The notes under the pieces are model-generated. The model saw only the letters and a program-made list of their open reading frames with translations, ran no database searches and was not told the origin of the DNA. Both the position numbers and the translations under genes were made by a program. From the NCBI GenBank assembly GCA_035650275.1, contig DASRHY010000224.1, positions 1 through 64,000 on the forward strand: a stretch of 64,000 bases of DNA, written 5' to 3'. Of this stretch, positions 16,421 through 24,368 are shown piece after piece; position 1 is the first letter of the stretch, and every line of letters starts with the position of its first letter. This stretch comes from DASRHY01 sp035650275. GTDB lineage: Bacteria > Actinomycetota > Actinomycetes > Propionibacteriales > Kribbellaceae.

Positions 16421-17425
16421 ATGACGACGGCACGGCTGAAGGATGTGGCGGAACGAGCCGGCGTATCGGTCAAGACGGTCTCGAACGTGATCAACGCCTA
16501 CCCGCACATCACCGAGACGACCCGGAGCAAGGTCGAACGGGCGATCGCCGAGCTGGGCTATCGGCCGAACGTGTCCGCCCGGTCGCTGCGCAAGGGCCGC
16601 TCGGACTTCATCGCACTCGCCGTGCCCGAGATGGCGTCGCCGTACTTCGCCGAGATCGCGGCCGCGATCAGCCGGACGGCGAAACGGCGCGGCATCACGG
16701 TGCTGATCGACCAGACCGAGGGGGAGTTGGACGCCGAACGGCTCGTGCTGGACGGCATGCGCGGGCAGCTGATCGACGGCATCATCTTCTCGCCGATCAC
16801 GACCTCGCCGGCGAAGATTCAGACCGCCGATGACGCGAAACCCCTGCTCCTGCTGGGCGAACGGCACGGCCGCGGCCAGCTGGACCACGTCGCCGTCGAC
16901 TCGGTCCAGGCGTCGTACGACGCGACCACGCACCTGGTCTCGCTCGGCCGCCGCCGGGTCGCCGCGATCGGTGTCGGCGGCGGCGCCGGTACCGGTGCGG
17001 TCCGGCGGCGCGGGTACCGCAAGGCACTGAAGGCCGCGGGCCTGCCGCACGACCCGGCGCTGGAGCTGGCCGGCACCGGGTACCACCGCGACGACGGTGC
17101 CGCCGCGATGCGGGCCCTGCTGGAGCTGCCGGAACCGCCGGACGCGGTGTTCTGCTTCAACGACCTGCTCGCGCTCGGCGCGTTGCGGACCCTGGCCGAG
17201 GCCGGCTGGAAGGTGCCGGACGACATCGCGGTTATCGGGTTCGACGACATCGAGGACGGCCGGTACCACTCACCGTCGCTGAGCACGATCTCACCGGACA
17301 AGGACTGGCTCGCCGACCAGGCGGTGTCACTGTTGCTGGAGCGCATCTCCGGTACCGGCGATCCCACGCCCCGCGACCTCGCCGTCCCATACACCCTCGA
17401 GGTCCGCGAGTCCACCGCCGGCTGA
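16421..17425 (+). CDS. LacI family transcriptional regulator
   Basis: This 334-residue repressor has the LacI helix-turn-helix and hinge at its start (RLKDVAERAGVSVKTVSNVI, then GYRPNVSARSLRKGRS) and a periplasmic-binding-protein-like sensor domain (VPEMASPYFAEIAAAI, FCFNDLLALGALR, VIGFDDIED). It most likely represses the divergent arabinan operon in the absence of an arabinose-containing sugar. The ATG at 16,421 follows GGGAGGGAGA and starts right before the helix-turn-helix, so I reject an upstream in-frame start at 16,382. Its last 99 bases are overlapped on the other strand by the MFS gene. Confidence 0.93.
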   Translation: MTTARLKDVAERAGVSVKTVSNVINAYPHITETTRSKVERAIAELGYRPNVSARSLRKGRSDFIALAVPEMASPYFAEIAAAISRTAKRRGITVLIDQTEGELDAERLVLDGMRGQLIDGIIFSPITTSPAKIQTADDAKPLLLLGERHGRGQLDHVAVDSVQASYDATTHLVSLGRRRVAAIGVGGGAGTGAVRRRGYRKALKAAGLPHDPALELAGTGYHRDDGAAAMRALLELPEPPDAVFCFNDLLALGALRTLAEAGWKVPDDIAVIGFDDIEDGRYHSPSLSTISPDKDWLADQAVSLLLERISGTGDPTPRDLAVPYTLEVRESTAG

Positions 17426-18583
17426 CGCCTTGCGCGTGGTGGCCAGCGCGAGGACCAGACCGGCGGCGGCGATTCCCGCGGCGACCAGGAAGGCGTTGCC
17501 GCGGCCGCCGGCGGAGGCGACGATGCCGAAGGCGACCGGGCCGATCCCGAGCGCCACGTCGAGGCTCATGCTCACCACGCCCATCACCGCACCGCGCTCG
17601 CTCGCCGGAACCCCGTCCAGCGCGAGCATGAAGATGGCCGGCGTCGCCAGCGCCACCCCGACCGCCATCACGGCGGCACCGGTCAACAGGCCCGGCACGG
17701 TGTGCCAGGCGCCGATGACGGCCAGGCCGGCAGCGATCGTGCCGAGCGCCAGCCGGACCGCGCGGGGGGCACCGAGCACGTCGGGGATCCGGGCACCGAG
17801 GCTGCGGAGGGCGATCACGATCGCGGCGAAGCCGAACAGCGGTACGGACGCACCGCTGAGGCCCAGGTCGAGCGCATACAGCGGCACGAAGGCGAGGAAG
17901 CTCGCCATCCCCCAGATCGCCGTGAGCAGCAGGATCGCCGGCACCACGCCGGCCGGGTGGATCAACCGGGTGGACGTGGGCTCGGCCGGCGGCGGCACGT
18001 CCGGCCGGGTGTCCCCGATCCGCAGCGTGAGGATGACGGCCGTGCCCGCACCGGCCGCGGCCAGCAGCCAGGTCGCGGTGAAGCCGAGTGAGCCGGTGAC
18101 CGCCTCCCCGACGGGCGGGCCGAGCGCGAGTCCGGCGTACAGCGAGAGCGAGAACAGGCTCAGCGCCTCACCCCGGCGCTCCTCCGGCGCCAGGTCGCTC
18201 ATCGCGGTGACCGCACCGACGAAGAAGAACGCCTCGCCGACCCCGGTCAGCAACCGCAGCCCGACCAGGACGGAGACCGAGTCCGCGAGGCCGTAGCAGG
18301 CCACCGCCACCGCGTACGTCGCGGCGCCGCTCACCATCAGCACCGCCCGGCCGCGGCGGTCCGCAAGACGTCCGGCCCATGGCCGCAGCAGCAACGCGGT
18401 GAGACTGAAGACCCCGACCACCAGTCCGACCGCGACGTCGTCGCCGGCGAGCGGCCCCGCGACGTACCGCGGCACCGCCGGAACCAGCACCCCCTCGGCG
18501 AAGAAGTAGCCGAGCGCCGCGACGCCGAGTGCCAGGAACCGGGCGGTGACGAGCCGCGGCCGTGCCGATCGTGTGCTCCGCAT
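17327..18583 (-). CDS. MFS transporter
   Basis: This 418-residue protein has 12 predicted membrane helices and the MFS loop-2 signature GRLADRRGRAVLM after helix 2. A second-half motif (LGARIPDVLGAPRAVR) fits the same fold. Such proteins usually export drugs or small metabolites, but the substrate is not readable. The ATG at 18,583 precedes a short basic N-terminus. The C-terminal tail of about 33 residues (DLEGVWDGEV onward) lies antisense to the end of the LacI gene; it is low in membrane character and may be a run-on of the frame after loss of an earlier stop. Confidence 0.85.
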   Translation of the reverse strand: MRSTRSARPRLVTARFLALGVAALGYFFAEGVLVPAVPRYVAGPLAGDDVAVGLVVGVFSLTALLLRPWAGRLADRRGRAVLMVSGAATYAVAVACYGLADSVSVLVGLRLLTGVGEAFFFVGAVTAMSDLAPEERRGEALSLFSLSLYAGLALGPPVGEAVTGSLGFTATWLLAAAGAGTAVILTLRIGDTRPDVPPPAEPTSTRLIHPAGVVPAILLLTAIWGMASFLAFVPLYALDLGLSGASVPLFGFAAIVIALRSLGARIPDVLGAPRAVRLALGTIAAGLAVIGAWHTVPGLLTGAAVMAVGVALATPAIFMLALDGVPASERGAVMGVVSMSLDVALGIGPVAFGIVASAGGRGNAFLVAAGIAAAGLVLALATTRKASAGGGLADLEGVWDGEVAGRGIAGTGDALQQQ

Positions 18584-18700
18584 GATGCCTCCCCGGTCCG
18601 TTCCCGCCCGACGAGGCTCACAATGGCTGCACCGGATCCGCCGTCGCATCGGTAGACCTGCCCATCCCGGCTCGCGACGGAGGTCGGAGGGGAGGCAGCG

Positions 18701-20233
18701 GTGGACCTTCGTCTCGCCGACCTGCTCTGCGCGCTCTCGGTGACGCTGGACCTCGCGATGTCCCAGCCACCGGAGAAGTCGATCCGGTGCTGCCTGGTCG
18801 CGACCGGCCTGGCCCGGCACCTCGACCTCCCCGAGCCGCAGGTCCACGACGTCTACTACGCCACCTTGCTGCGGCACCTCGGCTGTACCTCCACCACGCA
18901 CGAGGAGGCGTACCTGTTCGGCCCGGATGCCGCTGCGCTCCGGCCGCTCGCCGAACGCTCCGACCGCCGAAACCGGCGCGAGACCCTCGCGCTGTTCGCG
19001 CAGACCGGCCGTGGTGCGGGAGTGCACCGGCTGCAGTACGTAGGCCGCGCGCTGCGCTCCGGCTCCGCCGGCGAGGAGCGGATGCTGACCGCGATCTGCG
19101 AGGTCGGCTCGATGCTGGCCACCGATCTCGGACTGGGTCCGGAGGTGTCGACCGCGGTGGCGCATAGCCTGGCCCGCTGGGACGGCGCCGGTACGCCGCG
19201 CGGGCTGGCCGGGGCGGACATCGCGCTCCCGGCCAGAATCTCCGACGTGGCCACGCAGGCGGTGATCTTCGACGGTCTGGGCGGGCCGGACGCGGCGGTC
19301 GAGGTGCTGCGCCGGCGGCAGCGGACCTGGCTCGATCCCGAGGTGGTGGCGGCGTTCGACCGGGCCGGTCCGGACCTGCTGGCCGGGCTACGCACCGAGG
19401 ACGTCTGGCAGGCCGCGCTGGACGCCGAGCCCACGCCGTACGCGCTGGTCCCGGCCAGCGGGCTGGACCGGGTCGCCCGGGCGTTCGCACACTTCGTCGA
19501 CCTCACCTCGCCGTACCTGTACGGGCACTCGACCGGTGTCGCCGAGCTGGCCACCGGCGCGGCCGCGGTGCTGCACCTGGACGACGTACCGGTGCTGCGG
19601 CAGGCGGCGTTCTTCCACGACCTCGGCCGGATCACCGTGCCGACCGCGGTGTGGGAGCGGACCGGCCGGCTGCGCCGCGGCGAATGGGAGCAGGTCCGGC
19701 TGCATCCGTACCACACCGAGCGGATACTCGCCCGGTCCGCTGCGCTGGCTCCGGCGGGCCGGATCGCCGGGTTGCACCACGAGCGGCAGGACGGCAGCGG
19801 CTATCACCGGCAGGCGACGGGCGCGGAGGTCCCGGTGCCGGCGCGGCTGCTGGCCGCCGCCGATATGTACCAAGCCCTGACCCAGGACCGTCCGCACCGG
19901 CCTGCGCTGGAGGCATCCGAGGCGTCGGCCATGGTGCTTGCCGAGGCGCGGGCCGGCCGGCTCGACACCGAGTGCGTGCGTGCCGTCCTGGAGGCCGCCG
20001 GGCAGCCGGCACCGCGGAACCGGCCCGACTGGCCGGCCGGCCTGAGCGATCGCGAGGTGGAGGTCCTGCGGCTGGTCGCCGGCGGCCGGTCGAACCCGGA
20101 GATCGCCCGCGAGCTGGTGCTGTCGCCGCGCACCGCCGAGCACCATGTGCAGCACATCTACGCCAAGATCGGCGTCTCCACCCGGGCCGCTGCCGCGTTG
20201 TTCGCGATGCAGCACGGGCTCTTCACGCCGTGA
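18701..20233 (+). CDS. HD-GYP domain protein with C-terminal LuxR-type DNA-binding domain
   Basis: This 510-residue protein carries an HD-GYP-like metal-dependent phosphohydrolase domain (residues about 265-420): the HD pair is His306-Asp307 (FFHDLG) and the HHExxDGxGY motif is at 359-368, though the usual final Pro is His. The first half looks like a degenerate copy of the same domain (SLARWDGAGTPRGLAGADI, residues about 155-175, without a clear HD pair). A LuxR/GerE helix-turn-helix closes the protein (LSDREVEVLRLVAGG, SPRTAEHHVQHIYAKIG). This suggests a transcription factor whose activity depends on a nucleotide or its breakdown. GTG at 18,701 follows GGAGGGGAGG. Confidence 0.88.
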   Translation: MDLRLADLLCALSVTLDLAMSQPPEKSIRCCLVATGLARHLDLPEPQVHDVYYATLLRHLGCTSTTHEEAYLFGPDAAALRPLAERSDRRNRRETLALFAQTGRGAGVHRLQYVGRALRSGSAGEERMLTAICEVGSMLATDLGLGPEVSTAVAHSLARWDGAGTPRGLAGADIALPARISDVATQAVIFDGLGGPDAAVEVLRRRQRTWLDPEVVAAFDRAGPDLLAGLRTEDVWQAALDAEPTPYALVPASGLDRVARAFAHFVDLTSPYLYGHSTGVAELATGAAAVLHLDDVPVLRQAAFFHDLGRITVPTAVWERTGRLRRGEWEQVRLHPYHTERILARSAALAPAGRIAGLHHERQDGSGYHRQATGAEVPVPARLLAAADMYQALTQDRPHRPALEASEASAMVLAEARAGRLDTECVRAVLEAAGQPAPRNRPDWPAGLSDREVEVLRLVAGGRSNPEIARELVLSPRTAEHHVQHIYAKIGVSTRAAAALFAMQHGLFTP

Positions 20234-20258
20234 CTGTCAACGCTTGTTGACCTAGTCT
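20230..20258 (+). promoter_or_regulatory. TetR-gene promoter with operator in the spacer
   Basis: GTGACT (20,230-20,235) and TAGTCT (20,253-20,258) are 17 bases apart and resemble -35 and -10 elements. The palindrome GTCAAC-GCTT-GTTGAC (20,236-20,251) fills the spacer. The ATG follows the -10 by seven bases with no ribosome site, so the transcript is probably leaderless and self-repressed. Confidence 0.6.
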
Positions 20259-20265
20259 GAGTGGC

Positions 20266-20826
20266 ATGACAGCGACTTCGAGCGGCCGGCGGTCGGACCG
20301 GACCCGGGCGGCGATCCTGGACGCGGCGCGGGAACGGTTCGCCGCGGACGGGTACGAGCGCGCCACCATCCGGGCGATCGCGGCCGACGCGCGGATCGAC
20401 CCGGCGATGGTGATGCGGTACTACGGCAGCAAGGAGAAGCTGTTCGCCGCCGCCGCGGAGTTCGACCTGCGGCTGCCCGACCTGTCCGCGGTACCCCGGG
20501 ACGAGATCGGCGCCGCGCTGGTACGGCACTTCCTGGACCGGTGGGAGGGCGACGAGACGCTGATGGCGCTGCTCCGGGCCGGCGTCACGAACGAGGCCGC
20601 CGCGGAGCGGATGCGGCAGATCTTCGCCGGTCAGCTCGCCCCCGTGATCGCGTCCCTGACCGGCAGAACCACCGAGGCCCCGGTGCGAGCCGGCCTCGCC
20701 GCCAGCCAGATCCTCGGCCTCGCCCTGTGCCGCTACGTCCTGGCCTTCCCTCCGGTCGCCGCGATGTCCACCGACGACATCGTCACCTGGCTGGCCCCCA
20801 CCATCCAGCGCTACGTCGTCGCCTGA
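20266..20826 (+). CDS. TetR/AcrR family transcriptional regulator
   Basis: This 186-residue regulator has a clear TetR helix-turn-helix (RAAILDAARERFAADGYERA, IRAIAADARIDPAMVMRYYGSKEKLF) and a C-terminal domain of about 115 residues that ends in VTWLAPTIQRYVVA. No obvious target operon adjoins it; the most likely binding site is the palindrome in its own promoter. It might also control the following gene in the same orientation, though a repeat element lies between them. The ligand is unknown. Confidence 0.9.
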   Translation: MTATSSGRRSDRTRAAILDAARERFAADGYERATIRAIAADARIDPAMVMRYYGSKEKLFAAAAEFDLRLPDLSAVPRDEIGAALVRHFLDRWEGDETLMALLRAGVTNEAAAERMRQIFAGQLAPVIASLTGRTTEAPVRAGLAASQILGLALCRYVLAFPPVAAMSTDDIVTWLAPTIQRYVVA

Positions 20827-20842
20827 CCATTCCCGTCGCCGG

Positions 20843-20882
20843 TCATCGGTCGCTTGTGACCGATGATCGGCAAGGATGGGAG
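20843..20882 (+). repeat. Dispersed intergenic repeat, copy 4 (partial)
   Basis: TGACCGATGATCGGCAAGGA at 20,857-20,876 is identical to 311-330 in copy 2. Upstream, instead of the DnaA-box arm, the sequence folds back on itself: TCATCGGTC (20,843-20,851) pairs with GACCGATGA (20,858-20,866). The element lies directly after the TetR gene and runs into the leader of the next gene. Confidence 0.65.
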
Positions 20883-20899
20883 CCGACCTGGAGGTGGAG

Positions 20900-21469
20900 A
20901 TGGACGTGCGGGAGCTCGTGGTGGCAGGGATCGACGGCTTCACCGAGAAGGTGCGCGCCGTACCGGACGACCGTTGGGACGCGCCGACGCCGTGCACCGA
21001 GTGGTCGGTCCGGGACCTGGTCAACCATATGACCAGCGAGCACCTGTGGGCACCACACCTGCTCCGTGGCGAGACGCTGGACCAGGTCGGCGACCGGTAC
21101 GACGGTGACGTACTGGGCGACGACCCGGTCGACGCGTGGGAGCGGGCCGCGGATGCGTCCCGGGCTATGTGGCTGGAGGTCGCACCAGGTACGCCGGTGC
21201 ACCTGTCGATCGGGCCCACTCCGGTGGAGGAGTACGCCGAGCAGATGCACCTGGATCTCGTGGTGCACGGCTGGGACCTGGCCCGCGGGGGCGGGATCGA
21301 CGACAGCATCGACCCCGCGATCGCCGAACGGGAGCTGGGGTACGTCGATACGGTGCTGGATGACTGGCCGGGATTGTTCGCGGCACCGGTCGAGACGCCG
21401 TCCGCCGTACCGGGTGCCGTCCTGGTCGCCCGGCTCGGACGGGACCCGGACTGGGATCCGGCGCGGTAG
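20900..21469 (+). CDS. TIGR03086 family protein (mycothiol-dependent maleylpyruvate isomerase fold)
   Basis: This 189-residue protein has the DinB-like four-helix bundle of the maleylpyruvate isomerase N-terminal family. Typical segments are PDDRWDAPTPCTEWSVRDLVNHM near the start, with the metal-ligand His in VNHM, and HLDLVVHGWDLARG at the second metal-binding position. Members are often mycothiol-dependent enzymes in Actinobacteria, but the exact reaction is unassigned. I chose the ATG at 20,900, which follows GGAGGTGG; the ATG at 20,876 falls inside the repeat element and would add eight residues. Confidence 0.87.
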   Translation: MDVRELVVAGIDGFTEKVRAVPDDRWDAPTPCTEWSVRDLVNHMTSEHLWAPHLLRGETLDQVGDRYDGDVLGDDPVDAWERAADASRAMWLEVAPGTPVHLSIGPTPVEEYAEQMHLDLVVHGWDLARGGGIDDSIDPAIAERELGYVDTVLDDWPGLFAAPVETPSAVPGAVLVARLGRDPDWDPAR

Positions 21470-21524
21470 GCGTCATACGTCGCGAGGCCCGCCGAGCAGC
21501 AGCAGGCCCCGCGAGGGGAGCCGG

Positions 21525-22289
21525 TTAGCGGCGGTCGGGGGTACGGGTGCGGCGCTTGGACTGGTAGACGAAGAGGGCGCCGAGGGCGGCGCCGACCACG
21601 AAGCCGCCGAGGTGGCCCTGCCAGGAGATGTTCGGCACCGCGAACGAGAGGAACGCGGTGATCCCGATATACAGCACGATCCAGGTGACGTCATGCCCGA
21701 GCGAGCGGGAGATCACCAGGAACGCGCCGACCAGGCCGAGTACGGCGCCGGAGGCACCCAGCGTCGGCTGGTTCGGGTCGAGCAGCCAGACCGCGAGCGA
21801 GCCACCGATCGCCGAGGCGAGGTACAGGATGGTGAACCGGAGCCGGCCGAGCATCCGCTCGAGCGGCGGACCGAGCTGGTACAGCATGAACAGGTTCGCG
21901 AAGATGTGGAAGAACCGCTCGTGCGTGAACGCCGAGGTGATCAGCCGCCAGGGCTCGTCGTCGGCCAGCGGGCCGTACATCACCAGCTTCTGCCAGACCT
22001 GGTCGCCACCGGCGACCACGGCGATCCAGACCAGCACGTTGAGCGCCATCAGCGTGAGCGTGACGACCTGGTCGTTGACCCGGGCCACGCCGCCCATCGT
22101 CGTACGTGTCTTCGGGATCGACTTCACCCCGGAGGAGAAGCACTCCGGGCACTGGAAGCCGACCGCGGCACTGTTCATGCAGTCCGGGCAGATCGGCCGG
22201 TCGCACCGCTGGCAGCGCACACCGGCCGGCCTGTCGGGATGCCGGTAGCAGACGCTGTCGGTCATCTCACGGCGCTCTTCAGCGGTCAT
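21525..22289 (-). CDS. Rhomboid family intramembrane serine protease with N-terminal zinc finger
   Basis: This 254-residue membrane protease cleaves substrates within the membrane. The catalytic pair is Ser180 (LGASGAVLG) and His226 (WQGHLGG); His128 and Asn132 form the usual oxyanion pair (FFHIFANLFMLY). Before the six or so helices there is a Cys/His-rich finger of about 50 residues (Cys14, His17, Cys26, Cys29, Cys34, Cys37, Cys47, Cys50), typical of actinobacterial rhomboids near the origin. The gene follows the cyclophilin gene in the same direction with about 31 bases of repeats between them. Confidence 0.93.
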   Translation of the reverse strand: MTAEERREMTDSVCYRHPDRPAGVRCQRCDRPICPDCMNSAAVGFQCPECFSSGVKSIPKTRTTMGGVARVNDQVVTLTLMALNVLVWIAVVAGGDQVWQKLVMYGPLADDEPWRLITSAFTHERFFHIFANLFMLYQLGPPLERMLGRLRFTILYLASAIGGSLAVWLLDPNQPTLGASGAVLGLVGAFLVISRSLGHDVTWIVLYIGITAFLSFAVPNISWQGHLGGFVVGAALGALFVYQSKRRTRTPDRR

Positions 22290-22328
22290 CAGGCGGGCGT
22301 CAGGCGGTCTGCAGGCGGCCTCAGGCGG
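22289..22328 (-). repeat. Four short tandem repeats after the cyclophilin stop codon
   Basis: On the plus strand (T/G)CAGGCGG occurs at 22,289, 22,300, 22,311 and 22,321, spaced 10-11 bases. On the coding strand each unit reads CCGCCTGA or a near copy, and the last on the plus strand is the real stop of the cyclophilin gene. The unit at 22,289 also touches the rhomboid start. Confidence 0.7.
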
Positions 22329-22866
22329 TACGACGCTCGATCGTGACGCTGTTGATCACGACCGGCTCCAGCGGCTTGTCCATCGGTCCGGTCGCGGTGG
22401 TCGCGATCGCGTCGACGACCTTCTTCGACTCGTCGTCGGCGACCTCGCCGAAGATCGTGTGCTTGCGGTTCAGGTGCGGCGTCGGGGTCACCGAGATGAA
22501 GAACTGCGAGCCGTTGGTGCCGCGGCCCATCTGGATGCCGGCGTTCGCCATCGCGAGCAGGTACGGCCGGTCGAACTGCAGCTCCGGGTGGATCTCGTCG
22601 TCGAACGAGTAGCCGGGGGAGCCGGTACCGGTGCCGAGCGGACAGCCACCCTGGATCATGAAGCCGTCGATCACCCGGTGGAACCCGAGGCCGTCGTAGA
22701 ACCGGACGCCGTTCTTCTTCTCGCCGGTCTGCGGGTCGGTCCACTCCTTGGTGCCCTCGGCCAGGCCGACGAAGTTCTGCACGGTTTTCGGCGCGTGGTC
22801 GGGCAGCAGCTTGATGGTGATGTCGCCCTTCGACGTCTGCAGCGTCGCGAGCAGCTCTTCGGCCAC
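22321..22866 (-). CDS. Peptidyl-prolyl cis-trans isomerase (cyclophilin type)
   Basis: This 181-residue cytoplasmic cyclophilin catalyses proline isomerisation during folding. Conserved parts include HAPKTVQNFVGLAEG, the active-site FHRVIDGFMIQGGCP with its Arg, MGRGTNGSQFFI, and KHTIFGEV. The GTG start at 22,866 has AAGGAG seven bases upstream. The gene is a fixed neighbour of the rhomboid, crgA and tRNA genes near the origin in many Actinobacteria. Confidence 0.95.
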   Translation of the reverse strand: MAEELLATLQTSKGDITIKLLPDHAPKTVQNFVGLAEGTKEWTDPQTGEKKNGVRFYDGLGFHRVIDGFMIQGGCPLGTGTGSPGYSFDDEIHPELQFDRPYLLAMANAGIQMGRGTNGSQFFISVTPTPHLNRKHTIFGEVADDESKKVVDAIATTATGPMDKPLEPVVINSVTIERRTA

Positions 22867-23084
22867 GATGTGACTCCTTGATCTGGTGGATACGCGTCGA
22901 TCCTGTCACGCGCCGCCAAGAGTTCGGCGAGGACCCCGGCGTGCGACCCGGCCCCGCGTGTCCGTAAGCGGTGAGGGTCGTACGATGCACGAGAAAGCCG
23001 AATCCGGTTGTCCATACCGTCCAGCGGGCCGCCCGATGGACTCATCAGGGGTACTGCCGGGGCAGTGCCGCCCTAGGAGGAACC

Positions 23085-23972
23085 GTGGGTCTCAAGTCCA
23101 AGGATCGCCTCGAGCAAGCCAAGGAGCGAGTCCGTCCTTACGCGGAGACGGCGACGCAAAAGGTCGTCCCGGTCGCCGAGAAGGCGGTCGAGCGGGGGGC
23201 CACCGCAGCGAGTCACGCTGTGGACAAGGTAGGGCCAGTGGTGGACGACGCGCTCGGCAAGATCGGTCCGGCCACGACCGACGCCGCCGAGAAGGCCCGG
23301 GAACGCCTCAACGAGGACGTACTGCCGAAGATCAGCGGCGCACTCGTCGCCCTCGCGGCGGCCGCCGAGCCGGCGGTGGAGGAAGCCGCCCGTCGGGGCC
23401 GCGCCACCAAAGCCGCGCTGAAGGGTGAGGTGGAAGTGCCCAAGGAGCGCCACCGGCTGCGCAAGACCGTCATCTTCCTCGGGTTCAGCGCGGTCGTCGC
23501 TGCGGTCGCCAAGAAGCTGCTGTCACCGCGGGAGCCGGCCTGGCAGTCCACCCCGACCGCGGGCGCGAACTACGGCTCGTCGTCGACCAGTCCGTCGACC
23601 TCGCGACCGCGGGCCACCGAGAACACCGACCCGGCCGGCGCGTCCACCGCTCCGCGTTCGAGCACCTCGTCGCCCCCGACCAAGTCGGCCGCCGAGACGC
23701 TGAAGGACGCGGCTGCGGACGACTCGCTCGACACGAAGCCGGAGACCAAGCTGGAGTCCAAGCCGGACACCAAGCCGGACACCAAGCCGGAGACGAAGCC
23801 GGAGATCAAGCCGGACACCAAGCCGGACGGTTCTACTGCGGCCGAGAGCGCGCCCGACAGCGCGCCGCCGCAGGATGAGTCGAAGCCGGCCGCGAAGAAG
23901 GCGACCAGCTCGACCCGGCGCCGTACCGCGAACAGCACCGCCAACAGCTCGCCGGGCTCGAATTCCAGCTGA
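23085..23972 (+). CDS. DUF5324-like protein with a repetitive C-terminal tail
   Basis: This 295-residue protein begins with an amphipathic, helix-rich region (KSKDRLEQAKERVRPYAETA, VVPVAEKAVERGAT, DEALGKIGP-like segments) of the type seen in DUF5324 proteins near the origin of Streptomyces and relatives. One hydrophobic segment follows a basic patch (RHRLRKTVIFLGFSAVVAAVA). The last 130 residues are low complexity, with repeated KPDTKP and KPETKP units. The function is unknown; the layout suggests a membrane-attached protein with a flexible tail. GTG 23,085 has a good AGGAGG five bases before it. The gene is divergent from the cyclophilin gene. Confidence 0.75.
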   Translation: MGLKSKDRLEQAKERVRPYAETATQKVVPVAEKAVERGATAASHAVDKVGPVVDDALGKIGPATTDAAEKARERLNEDVLPKISGALVALAAAAEPAVEEAARRGRATKAALKGEVEVPKERHRLRKTVIFLGFSAVVAAVAKKLLSPREPAWQSTPTAGANYGSSSTSPSTSRPRATENTDPAGASTAPRSSTSSPPTKSAAETLKDAAADDSLDTKPETKLESKPDTKPDTKPETKPEIKPDTKPDGSTAAESAPDSAPPQDESKPAAKKATSSTRRRTANSTANSSPGSNSS

Positions 23973-23978
23973 GCCCGA

Positions 23979-24050
23979 CCGGCCCCCGGTACGCAGGTGG
24001 CCGCGGCACCCCGTTGAGGGGTCCGCGGCCTCGTGCGTTCCGGGGGCCGG
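23979..24050. terminator. Large segmented hairpin downstream of the DUF5324-like gene
   Basis: The outer arms CCGGCCCCCGG (23,979-23,989) and CCGGGGGCCGG (24,040-24,050) are perfect 11 bp complements. An inner stem GGCCGCGG (23,999-24,006) pairs with CCGCGGCC (24,023-24,030), closed by a further ACCCC/GGGGT stem. It begins seven bases after the stop codon, so it should end transcription. Confidence 0.75.
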
Positions 24051-24368
24051 TTCGCATCCCGCGCCGTCCTGTGGTCTTCTGGTTGCCGCCTTGGGGGGCG
24101 ACCAGGAGATCAGATCCGGAGAAAGAGGGTAGGAACCCGGCTGTGAACGACACCCCCTTCCATTCCAGCGTGTCAGCGAGTTGCGCGCTAGAAAGCCCCG
24201 AACGCCGTGATAGCGCGCTGGTGTTGGCAGGAAGGTGTCGTCGATGACAAATCGCGACGGTGCGTGGCCCCGACGTCACCTACTTCGTGGTATTCATGGA
24301 ACTCGGTCATGCGGGGGCGCAGCGACTGAAACCGGACGCGATGGAGCCAGGACACGCAAGGGACGGCC
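24051..24368 (+). other. Gene-free leader upstream of the large DUF4328 gene
   Basis: These 318 bases hold no supported gene. One inverted repeat is visible: GCGCGCTA (24,183-24,190) and TAGCGCGC (24,211-24,218) with a 20-base loop. I looked for a c-di-AMP or SAM riboswitch and did not find the conserved blocks. The region probably holds the promoter and leader of the gene that starts at 24,369. Confidence 0.4.

Noticed and set aside
24051..24368. Possible c-di-AMP or other riboswitch before the DUF4328 gene
   Set aside because: GGGTAGGAACCC recalls part of the ydaO motif, but the other conserved blocks are absent.
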